NCBI GenBank assembly: GCA_032718475.1 | Contig: JAUCBJ010003846.1 | Location: forward strand, 1-29,743 | Reading direction: 5' to 3' | DNA from: Nemertoderma westbladi | Lineage: Eukaryota > Xenacoelomorpha > Nemertodermatida > Nemertodermatidae | DNA length: 29,743 bases | The notes under the pieces: model-generated | Databases searched by the model: none | The model's input: only the letters and a program-made list of their open reading frames with translations | Told to the model about the DNA's origin: nothing | Program-made: the position numbers and the translations under genes | Shown: positions 22,209 through 29,743 of the stretch, one piece after another | Numbering within the stretch: position 1 is the stretch's first letter | Layout: the number at the start of each line of letters is the position of its first letter

Positions 22209-22838
22209 ACAAATTTTCAACTTGGCAGCTTTAAATTCGACAAAGTTATAAGCATGTCAATATCATAACGACGACAACGATTTCACTTTCAGACATTTGG
22301 CCCTCTAGCGGCAGACTGGAGAACTGCAGATGGATTCGCCTCCTTTGAAAGTCACAGCTAATGGTCTAATACATATCTGCCAAGTTTCAGCTTAAACGGA
22401 TTAAAAGCAAAGAAATGGGAGGGCATTTAATGTTTAGACATGTGGCCCTCTAGCGGGAGACCATTGCACTGATGGTGTCTGAAAGTCTCTCAAAAATCTC
22501 AACTTTAGCTCATATTGATACCTACAAATTTTCAACTTGGCAGCTTTAAATCCGACAAAGTTATTAGCATGTCAAAATCGTAACGACGACAACGATTTCA
22601 CTTTCAGACCTTTGGCCCTCTAGCGGCAGACTGGAGAACTGCAGATGGATTCGCCTCCTTTGAAAGTCACAGCTAATGGTCTAATACATATCTGCCAAGT
22701 TTCAGCTTAAACGGATTAAAAGCAAAGAAATGGGAGGGCATTTAATGTTTAGACATGTGGCCCTCTAGCGGGAGACCATTGCACTGATGGTGTCTGAAAG
22801 TCTCTCAAAAATCTCAACTTTTGCTCATATTGATACCT
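22209..22838. repeat. 315-bp tandem duplication
   Basis: Two units offset by exactly 315 bases (CCCTCTAGCGGCAGACTGG at 22301 and 22616). Over the long shared stretch I see only a handful of differences, such as ACATTTGG/ACCTTTGG and TTTAGCTC/TTTTGCTC. Each unit holds two ~150-bp core repeats. A third partial copy begins at about 22839 and runs into the (ACG)n microsatellite. Confidence 0.9.
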
Positions 22839-22897
22839 ACAAATTTTCAACTTGGCAGCTTTAAATCCGACAAAGTTATTAGCATGTCAAAATCGTA

Positions 22898-22971
22898 ACG
22901 ACGACGACGACGACGACGACAACGACGACGACGACACGACGACGACGACACGACGACGACGACGACGACAA
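22898..22971. repeat. (ACG)n microsatellite
   Basis: ACG triplets with interruptions (ACAACG, ACACG). At the matching places in the two preceding 315-bp units (near 22267 and 22581) there is only ACGACGACAACG, so this array expanded from that seed in the third, truncated unit. Confidence 0.95.
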
Positions 22972-23046
22972 CTATTTGCATAAATTTACCCACCCCCTAA
23001 CAGTGTCAATTCGCTAAGGCTCCGCCAACTTCGTGGCTCGCCCCAC

Positions 23047-23573
23047 AAACTTACAGTTGATATTTGATTACTGTCTGGGTTAGAGTGAGATAGTAATAAA
23101 TTTGGCAAGTAAAATACTTCTCTGCAGTTTGGGCTATCCATTAAATAAATAGTAGTAGCTTACTAGGCCCACATGAGTACCCCACATGAGCAGCTGGAGT
23201 TTCTATCGTTGAGTTGATGGCAATTATCGTGTTTTTATTTTCGCTCACTCATGGTACTGGTTTGAGGGGCAGGTTCGTTTAAAGCCAGCTTGCTGGCTTT
23301 CTAGTAATATGAAACCATTCATTGACCCATAACACCAATAAAAAATCGTCACTGACGAGTATATAGCTAAGTGTAGTAGCTATAATATAGTAGATAGTAA
23401 GTAGCCTTAGTGTACTGACACTGAGCTAAGAGGGGTGGGGGGGGGTCAATATTTGCAAATATAGCCTAGTAATTGTTGTTTTGATTGTGACATGCTAATA
23501 ACAGCTCGGATTTAGAACTGTCGAGTTGAAAATGTACATGATCAAAAGGACCTAAAGTTGTTATTTTTATGAG
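23047..23573. other. spacer between element parts, no gene
   Basis: No coding or RNA gene seen beyond the composite element's right hairpin (23281-23305). It includes a G-rich run near 23430-23447. A minus-strand open frame of 67 codons ending at 23466 has no recognisable domain. Confidence 0.5.
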
Positions 23574-23599
23574 GCTTTCAGGCGCAATCAGTTCAATAG

Positions 23600-24075
23600 A
23601 CTTCCGCCAGAGGACTATATGTCCTCCCATTTCTTTGCTTTTAATTGATAGAAGCTGAAACGTGGCCAATATGTACTATACCATCACATGTATCTTTCAA
23701 AGGAGGCAAATCTGTCTACTGTAGGCCTACAGTACAAGTCTCCAGTGTGCCGCTAGCGGACCGAGGGCGAAATGTAAGAAGATAAATACTTATACAGTAC
23801 CACTTCGTTAATTATGGGGCGTTCAAGCTGAAAATTGTCAGTTATGTACTAGAACACATCTTGCGTCTTTGTGGGGGCAGTAATCGACATGCAGTTATTC
23901 TGTCTGCCGCTAGAGGGCAAACTGTCTGAAAATGATAATTTTCTCCAGTTTGTTTAATCCATTTTAACCTGTTTATGACGAATCTTGGAATATATGTATT
24001 ATACCACATGTTGCATTTTAGGTAGGAAGGTGATAGGTCTGCAGTTCAACAGTCTGCCGCTAGACTACGTGGTTT
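23600..24075 (-). repeat. inverted, diverged array of the same core units
   Basis: At least three core units in the opposite orientation to those at 21.85-22.9 kb, with key motifs at about 23749 (GTGCCGCTAGCGGAC), 23905 (CTGCCGCTAGAGGGCAAACT) and 24053 (CTGCCGCTAGACTACG). Spacing is ~150 bp. CCTCCCATTTCTTTGCTTTTAA near 23623 is the complement of the end of a forward unit. These copies are clearly older than the 315-bp duplication. Confidence 0.75.
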
Positions 24076-24215
24076 GTTTACTATAGCTGAAAGAAGTGAG
24101 TTTCCTAGCAATCTTTGAACAAAGTGAAAATGCTAAAATAACAATGAAGGTGACAGAGAACCCAGATTTCGGAGTGGAGCTTACATGTGCTTGAAGTAAC
24201 AGAAACTAAAAATAA

Positions 24216-24515
24216 TTAATTATACAATAATTTATTTACCTTGTCGAGAAATTCCTGAAACTGTTCGAAGGAATCAACAAACTCCTGAAACTGTTTATCA
24301 GCTTTAATTTTATCTCGCTCGCCTTTTCCAAGCTTCTTTTTCTTTCCGTGTTTTCCCTTTTTCCCTTTTTTTCCTTTCCCCTTTTTGGACTTTTTCCCTG
24401 TCTTTGAGTCGCTGGCTATTCCTTCATTATCCTCAACCTTATTGCTAGTATCTTCTGATTGTTTTTCTATAACGTCTACATTAAGCTTGCTATCGGCATT
24501 ATCATGTTTTTCCAT
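24216..24515 (-). CDS. lysine-rich 99-aa ORF, function unknown
   Basis: The ATG at 24515 has A at -3 and G at +4. Residues 1-40 are acidic and polar. Residues 40-70 are a dense Lys/Gly block (KKSKKGKGKKGKKGKHGKKK). The C-terminal part has a short internal repeat, QFQEFVDSF then EQFQEFLDKV, likely helical. No signal peptide or membrane segment. I do not recognise it; it could be a small nucleic-acid-binding or nuclear protein. The codons near the end read GACAAGGTAAATAAA: AAG|GTAAAT would be a good splice donor, so this may be an exon of a larger minus-strand gene and the last six residues may be intron. Low-complexity composition also allows a chance ORF. Confidence 0.4.
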   Translation of the reverse strand: MEKHDNADSKLNVDVIEKQSEDTSNKVEDNEGIASDSKTGKKSKKGKGKKGKKGKHGKKKKLGKGERDKIKADKQFQEFVDSFEQFQEFLDKVNKLLYN

Positions 24516-25671
24516 TATCAGTAAGTTTTTCTACTGTAGGTATTATATTTATTATGGCCTAAGTCTTCAAATTACAATCTTTCTTTATTTGCTCACAAAA
24601 ACAGTACTGTAAGTACACTACTGTATGTAAATGTGATTGTGGCGGCTGGAAAAAATGGGTTAATGGGGAAATTCATATTTACGCTTCATAACGGATTCCG
24701 GAAGATAATAACTGTATCTACAGTTCCGGGTGATAAATTTCGCACAAAGCGACCAGAAATTAGCGATAAATTTTCAAATCAAAAAACTCTTACACTTTTT
24801 CTAAATTTACATCGAAATATTTTCACCATTCGCTTTTGAAAACATGACTATAACTATATAGCAGGCCTACATTATAATTACACTTTAGTGGTTTATGACA
24901 CTGACCCATTTTGCCCAGCCCTTACCGGTAGGCCTACTTTCTGTGTAATAATTTATTTAGTGAAATAATTCCTTTGGAAAATTAAAATGGAACACACAAT
25001 TAAACAAGAAACGTAGAGTATAACTGAATAAAATATACCCCACTACTCTACTAAAGTTTATTTTTCATAAAGTTTTAAAAGATTATATGGCTTTGTGACT
25101 AATATATAATGACATCGCCCCAGTGCATTTTGCAAAGTTACAATAATACTTGCTTGTAAGATCGGCATAGCAATTTAATTACTCGTTAACAATTATTTAT
25201 TGAGTTCGACTAACCGAAATAGTTGTTGACATCAGTGCCAAGTAACGGCAGGCATGGGGGGGATATTACGTTATAATCTATAATCGTGTCGAATCAATAT
25301 AGATTTTTCCGACGAACCACACAAACGCAAGAATTTATACGCGCGCAATTATGCAGAAACATCCGCATTTTGGTGATGTCCAACTTATTACATTCCTATT
25401 GTGCTGATAGTATTCTAATTTAAACCGAAATCATTAATCATATACAGTATTTAGTGAGTGTAGTACAGTAGGTATACAGACACCTCCAATTCGATAATTA
25501 GTTCTCAAGATATTCCATATAATCATTGTCATCCTCAAACCCCAAAATAGTTCCCCCCAGGACCACAATACGTTGCAGTAAGTGGTACCCCCTGCCCATG
25601 GCACTGAAGTAATCATATTTGAAGCTAATATTAAGTAAGACCAAAAGTGACAAAGAATAATTAATAAATTA
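24516..25671. other. intergenic, no gene seen
   Basis: AT-rich and stop-rich in all frames, with only short unsupported open frames. No tandem repeat, tRNA or recognisable protein fragment found. Confidence 0.5.
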
Positions 25672-25951
25672 TTCTTAGATTACATAGGGGAAACGAACTG
25701 TGGGACCAGTTCGCGACCGCTTCAGAACGCACCGCAACGATGTACGTAGGAAAGACAGACCGCATTCGCTACACATTTCCTTACTTTGCACCCCACACAA
25801 CACATACCCACCCGTCCCATTCTCTGCTCGTCTGCCTCGACGCTGCAGAGACCGGGTGGACTGGAAACTCGCAGAGAAGTCGTACATTAGGGAAATGTCC
25901 CCTAGCATAAACATACAGTATGGAGACCCACCAAAACACCTATGTTGGTAA
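25672..25951 (+). pseudogene. GIY-YIG endonuclease remnant (Penelope-like), frameshifted
   Basis: Two frames together look like a GIY-YIG nuclease. From 25672 one frame reads FLDYIGETN, the YIG half-motif. After a +1 shift near 25695 the other reads PVRDRFRTHRNDVRRKD, then WKLAEKSYIREMSPSIN and a stop at 25951. The pattern R...HR.D+R...S...H and, later, K.AE...IR...P.+N is the usual C-terminal part of GIY-YIG domains in Penelope-like retroelements. The reverse transcriptase that should precede it is missing, as expected from 5' truncation. The segment is GC-richer than its flanks. Assigned from motif memory; no catalytic claim, since the frame is broken. Confidence 0.5.
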
Positions 25952-26311
25952 AGTAGGCCCTACAGTATACTCACCACACTCGCACACACAACATACCCCC
26001 ACACACAACATTTTTTTATTATATATTTCTCGAAATAATTTCGGTATATTATTTGAATTTGATTCTTAATAATGTTGTGTGCTTAATTAAAATGCAAAAT
26101 ATTATTATACAGTAGTTAGACAGTCCCTAAATTTCCTCCTGCATAATTACCCTCCACCCCCCTCTCACCCCCATCATATTTGCACTTTGGTTTATTACGT
26201 AGTTAGCACAGCTGTCACAGCTGTAGTACTGCCCTGCTAGTTAGTTACCGGTAATGCCTTTTACTGTAACTGTCATTTCGATGTTTAAACATTTAGACGT
26301 TGAATAAAGGC
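25952..26311. other. spacer upstream of the 33-bp repeat ORF
   Basis: A CA/C-rich stretch (about 25970-26010), then AT-rich DNA and a C-rich patch near 26150-26172. No gene seen. If the following ORF is transcribed its promoter lies here, but I find no clear TATA box at a suitable distance. Confidence 0.4.
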
Positions 26312-26782
26312 ATGTTGACCGCAATATACGTCATAAATTATTATTTATTAATAATTCTTGGTAGCTTTTTGTCTTACTGGGGATATCACACAAGAGGCGC
26401 TTGGTCTTACTGGGGATATCACACAAGAGGCGCTTGGTCTTACTGGGGATATCACACAAGAGGCGCTTGGTCTTACTGGGGATATCACACAAGAGGCGCT
26501 TGGTCTTACTGGGGATATCACACAAGAGGCGCTTGGTCTTACTGGGGATATCACACAAGAGGCGCTTGGTCTTACTGGGGATATCACACAAGAGGCGCTT
26601 GGTCTTACTGGGGATATCACACAAGAGGCGCTTGGTCTTACTGGGGATATCACACAAGAGGCGCTTGGTCTTACTGGGGATATCACACAAGAGGCGCTTG
26701 GTCTTACTGGGGATATCACACAAGAGGCGCTTGGTCTTACTGGGGATATCACACTAGAGGGGCCACTTTTTCTCGGCTCTAG
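26312..26782 (+). CDS. possible secreted repeat protein (12 x 11 aa)
   Basis: An ATG frame of 156 codons. Residues 1-21 (MLTAIYVINYYLLIILGSFL) look like a signal peptide or anchor. Then come about 12 copies of the 11-residue unit SYWGYHTRGAW encoded by the 33-bp minisatellite, and a stop. AATAAA lies 34 bases after the stop. In the last, slightly diverged copy three base changes (ACA to ACT, GGC to GGG, GCT to GCC) are all silent in this frame but change residues in at least one competing plus-strand frame. Against it: the repeat leaves several frames open on both strands, so openness proves nothing, and copies are otherwise identical. Kept as a low-confidence gene candidate of unknown function. 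Confidence 0.3.
   Translation: MLTAIYVINYYLLIILGSFLSYWGYHTRGAWSYWGYHTRGAWSYWGYHTRGAWSYWGYHTRGAWSYWGYHTRGAWSYWGYHTRGAWSYWGYHTRGAWSYWGYHTRGAWSYWGYHTRGAWSYWGYHTRGAWSYWGYHTRGAWSYWGYHTRGATFSRL
26371..26757. repeat. 33-bp minisatellite, about 11.7 copies
   Basis: Perfect 33-bp units (GTCTTACTGGGGATATCACA then CAAGAGGCGCTTG) up to the final one, which changes to CACTAGAGGGG. It begins and ends abruptly in AT-rich DNA. Confidence 0.97.
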
Positions 26783-26815
26783 TTGGCCTCAAGTTGGCTC
26801 ACCTTATTGCTCTAT

Positions 26816-26821
26816 AATAAA
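26816..26821 (+). terminator. polyadenylation-type AATAAA
   Basis: AATAAA 34 bases after the stop of the 33-bp repeat ORF. The position suits a 3' end, but the surrounding sequence is AT-rich, so chance is a real possibility. Confidence 0.25.
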
Positions 26822-28119
26822 ATAATTGTAATGTTACTAGAATTAAACAAGTTAAAGCCATAGGGTTTCGAGCGCAACCACCTTTAGGTTAACATCACAA
26901 AACTAAAGTAGGCCTATTTAATTTAACCAATATTATATAGCAAAAAAAACGTATAGAATAACATGTTAGGTGTTGTACTTACAATCTAAATAATAGCAAA
27001 ACCAATCAGTTCTGAATCCCTGAGTGTGAAAAATTGACGCGTTTGGTGATAATAGAATCTTCACCCACTTAATCCGATTTAATACAATATTGTATTATAA
27101 GCAATAAAGCCATTTTGCCGACATATAATTTAAGGCTATTCTGCTCCAATACGCGTACTTACCGCTTCAATTTTTCACCTCAAAATCGTATTCTTTATAA
27201 TAATAGTTTGCACAAATACCACGGTTATTACACTATTAACTGTAAAGGAATATTTATAATTTATTAACAATTAAATAATTAATTGGAAATAAATTTAATG
27301 AAAATTTGAAAATGAAAATAAAAATGCAGACAAAATCAAAATAAATAGTGATGATAAATTAATCATGTTTCAGATTTCAAGAAAATTGAATAAAGGATGG
27401 CTCCCTTAAACGAAAAATTACTTACATAAAGACCGGGTTTATATGGCGCGCGGTAAAGTAACAAAAATGATCGCCAAACGCTGACTTTGTACCAATAATA
27501 GTACATTTGCTGACTAGTCGCTACACTAAGACACCGTTTGTGGTACTACGGCCGGCATGTAGACTGCTTAGTGCTTACCGTGTGAACCATGGTATAGTAG
27601 TTGGGAATATCTGTATGTCAGTCTGTCTTATGGGTGTGGTCATGGAAGCAATGTTACAAAACACCCACCAGGGGGAGAGCGGAATGGCCGGAATGAAAAG
27701 GTATAAATGAAGACGGTCGCGTAATCCCGATGATTAATTAATGATGAAAAACAGAGTGAATGGAAGTTTGACAATTTCTGCCCATTCTTCAACTTATTGC
27801 AAGATGGGTCTTGAGTTGACTTGATTATTATAGTCTAGCAAGGGCTTCGGTCTTTACATTGCTCGTAATAATTCTTATAATAATTAAAACATAAACACAA
27901 CAACCTGAATGAGACAATAATTCAAAAATATAATTTATAATTCGATAATTCGACAACTATACACCGGTCCGGTACCTGAGTTAATAATACGGCAATAAGT
28001 ACTGTGCGATCCAACAAGAGTGATTAAAACTAATAGAATTACAACTTAATAGCTAGTTTATAGAACAAATTTAATGCACTTCAAAAACTTCACACATACA
28101 TACATATACATACATACAT
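26822..28119. other. intergenic, no gene seen
   Basis: AT-rich with no supportable coding region. It includes a weak inverted pair, GTGAAAAATTGACGC at 27026 and GCTTCAATTTTTCAC at 27164, that could bound a ~153-bp MITE, with the perfect palindrome AATACAATATTGTATT (27081-27096) between them. A GC-richer patch at about 27430-27720 contains GGTATAAATG near 27699 and CCACCAGGGGGAGAGCGG near 27665. A TACA-type microsatellite at about 28094-28117 abuts the second long hairpin. Confidence 0.45.
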
Positions 28120-29012
28120 TACACCATGTCCTGGAATATAGTGCCGTTATTCAGGTACCTGCCCCCCCCCCCCTAATTTTTCTACAAATCTTAATGAGAT
28201 TGCATGAAATTTGAAACAGAGATAGTTTCACCTCCCTCCTCCGAGGGTGAACCAGAATTTTTATTTTCGCTTTCAATATTTAGCTACAAGCGTTAGAAAA
28301 TAGTGTCTCCGCCGATATTGCACCAGTTACACCGCAGTTATTCTTCAAACATTTAGTGATTTGTTGCTACTAGTGGAAAGCTGACCATGCAAGGATTCCA
28401 AATATGTAAAAATAATTGAATTTGGTTTGGAAATAGCTGAGTTATTGGCATTCGAATTTTGCATGTATGCCTGCGGGCCATTTATTCTATTAATAAATAC
28501 ACAACGTTCTAGAACATTTTGATTATGTATGAATATCCTTATACTAGTATTATCATGTAGGCATTGCATTGTTGCCAAGCTACTTATGAGATAAACAAAA
28601 TGTTCTAGAACGTTGTGTATTTATTAATAGAATAAATGGCCCGCAGGCATACATGCTAAATTCGAATGCCAATAACTCAGCTATTTCCCAACCAAATTCA
28701 AATATTTTCACATATTTGGAATCCTTACACGGTCAGCTTTCCACTAGTACCAACAAATCACTAAATGTTTGAAGAATATCTGCGGTGTAACTGGTGCAAT
28801 ATTGACGGAGACACTATTCTCAAACGCTTGTAGCTAAAGAATGAAAGCGAAAATAAAAATTCTGGTTCACCCAGTAAGGAGGAGGGAGGTGAAACTATCT
28901 CTGTTTCAAATTTCATGCAATCTCAATAAGATTTGTAAAAAAAGTTGGGGGGGGGGGGGGGGGGGGGGGGCAGGTACCTGAATAACGACACTATATTCCA
29001 GGACATGGTGTA
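28120..29012. mobile_element. long-hairpin element 2, about 893 bp
   Basis: Same plan as 18469-19373: two inverted arms of ~400 bp joined by a short spacer, outer ends TACACCATGTCCTGGAATAT and its complement, inner ends around GTTCTAGAAC. The left arm has C12 (28162-28173) and the right arm G24 (28947-28970), as in element 1. Its two arms share states that element 1 lacks, for example TTATTCAGGTACCTG in place of TAATTCAGTGACAC. A 77-codon minus-strand frame inside the left arm is incidental. Non-coding, and presumably mobile because dispersed. Confidence 0.85.
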
Positions 29013-29633
29013 TATGTTATATAATAGGAGCAACTAAATAAAAGTAAAGTAACATAAAAAATACTGCAGAATAACCATTCAAATTAGATACAATTGTTCG
29101 AAAAAATGCTTAGCTCATAAAATTTATTTACATTGATTAGAAAAAAAAAGGAAATTTCCCGAGATAAACGTAATAATTACAATATACCTAAATAAAATAC
29201 TATTGTGTTATAATAACTATACTAAGGTACTTAACAAAACCAATTGATGCATTATTCACATTATACTACGTATAGCACAAAGTACGATAAGGTTGTTGGC
29301 AAACTTTGTATGGATCAATCTTGAAATAAAAACACACTGGTTGCCGACCTTGTGTACCATCACTGACGAAAAGTGAAAAATTACAAACTTATTTACTTTA
29401 TCACCGTGATAATAAATCAGACCTCATTGTGAGGTACTACTCAGTACTCACACATACACTCAGAGGAAGTGATCAGACTCTTACAATGATAGTTTAAGAA
29501 ATATAGCTTTGCAGAATAATATACATTTAGCCTATAAAGAGTGGAAAATCTAAAAATCAAACCAATATAATAATTAACATACGAACAATAATTGTTATAT
29601 AAACGAAGTTCAACAAAAAATACGTTTTACCGA
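29013..29633. other. AT-rich spacer without recognisable genes
   Basis: Very AT-rich, stop codons in every frame, no tandem array or RNA gene recognised. Confidence 0.5.
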
Positions 29634-29743
29634 ATACCGGTATTAATTAATATATACCAGTATTAATTAATATATACCGGTATTAATTAATATATACCGG
29701 TATTAATTAATATATACCGGTATTAATTAATATATACCGGTAT
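29634..29743. repeat. 20-bp palindrome-rich satellite, runs off window
   Basis: About 5.5 copies of ATACCGGTATTAATTAATAT in tandem, one with CCAG for CCGG. Each unit holds two palindromes, ATACCGGTAT and ATTAATTAAT. The array continues past the right edge, so its size is unknown. Confidence 0.95.

Larger units (their letters stand above)
21544..23305. mobile_element. composite core-repeat element, 1.76 kb, with hairpin ends
   Basis: Outer boundary: ACTAGAAAAGCCAGCCAGCT at 21544 is mirrored by AGCTTGCTGGCTTTCTAGT ending at 23305, a ~28-bp imperfect inverted end that also forms a local stem-loop beside CTAG. Nested inside (21726-23046) are the same two GC-rich ends seen at 16969-17344, inverted. 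Between them lie about seven diverged units of ~130-165 bp, each opening with a version of CTTTCAGACATTTGGCCCTC plus TAGCGGCAGAC, then a 315-bp duplication and an (ACG)n tract. No protein is encoded. The plan (conserved flanks, tandem core repeats, adjacent microsatellite) matches Helitron-related HINE or bivalve 'pearl' elements. The assignment is inference. Confidence 0.6.

Noticed and set aside
26331-26825. Alternative frames across the 33-bp minisatellite
   Set aside because: They are open only through periodicity. They lack a leader, and the last-copy changes alter residues in the competing plus-strand frame I checked.
28345-28578. 77-codon minus-strand frame
   Set aside because: Lies within the left arm and spacer of the long hairpin; the other hairpin lacks an equivalent frame.
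29634-29743. Telomere repeat at the window edge
   Set aside because: The unit is a 20-bp palindromic AT-rich sequence, not a TTAGG or TTAGGG type repeat.

Overview
This window reads as eukaryotic nuclear DNA from an animal, most likely an invertebrate. One gene has a GT-AG intron and encodes an animal-type AMP deaminase. The rest is AT-rich, gene-poor and full of satellites, minisatellites, foldback elements, a tRNA-derived SINE-like module and decayed transposon protein fragments. I cannot name the species. The element organisation resembles repeat families described in bivalves and other marine invertebrates, but that is only suggestive.

Layout. 1-7999 is a 48-bp satellite array that starts outside the window: about 114 indistinguishable copies, then about 2.5 kb of variant copies with higher-order blocks. 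A 17-bp minisatellite follows (8013-8157). 8326-11091, minus strand, is a complete-looking AMP deaminase gene (AMPD2-like, 844 aa in my model, two exons, a 231-bp intron), much more GC-rich than its surroundings. 11.1-16 kb is AT-rich and essentially non-coding, with a short transposon-type helix-turn-helix remnant fused to a perfect 24-bp hairpin near 13.3 kb. 16.0-24.1 kb is a mosaic of repeats: a 234-bp foldback element, a 376-bp repeat with conserved ends, a LINE endonuclease fragment, a ~905-bp long hairpin, a TIR element carrying a tRNA-like module, and a ~1.76-kb composite element made of ~130-165-bp core repeats plus an (ACG)n microsatellite. Inside this mosaic lies an unrecognised single-exon ORF (19910-20521, plus) with a membrane segment and a nearby AATAAA.

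24.2-29.7 kb holds a lysine-rich ORF (minus), a frameshifted GIY-YIG endonuclease remnant of Penelope type, a 33-bp minisatellite that could encode a secreted repeat peptide, a second ~893-bp long hairpin, and a 20-bp palindrome-rich array running off the right edge.

Only AMP deaminase can be given a function (purine nucleotide cycle, AMP to IMP). No genes here look co-regulated or pathway-linked. The most unusual material is repeat biology: the two long hairpins with matching C12/G24 tracts, the composite core-repeat element and its nascent microsatellite, and the in-frame 33-bp repeat ORF behind a hydrophobic leader.
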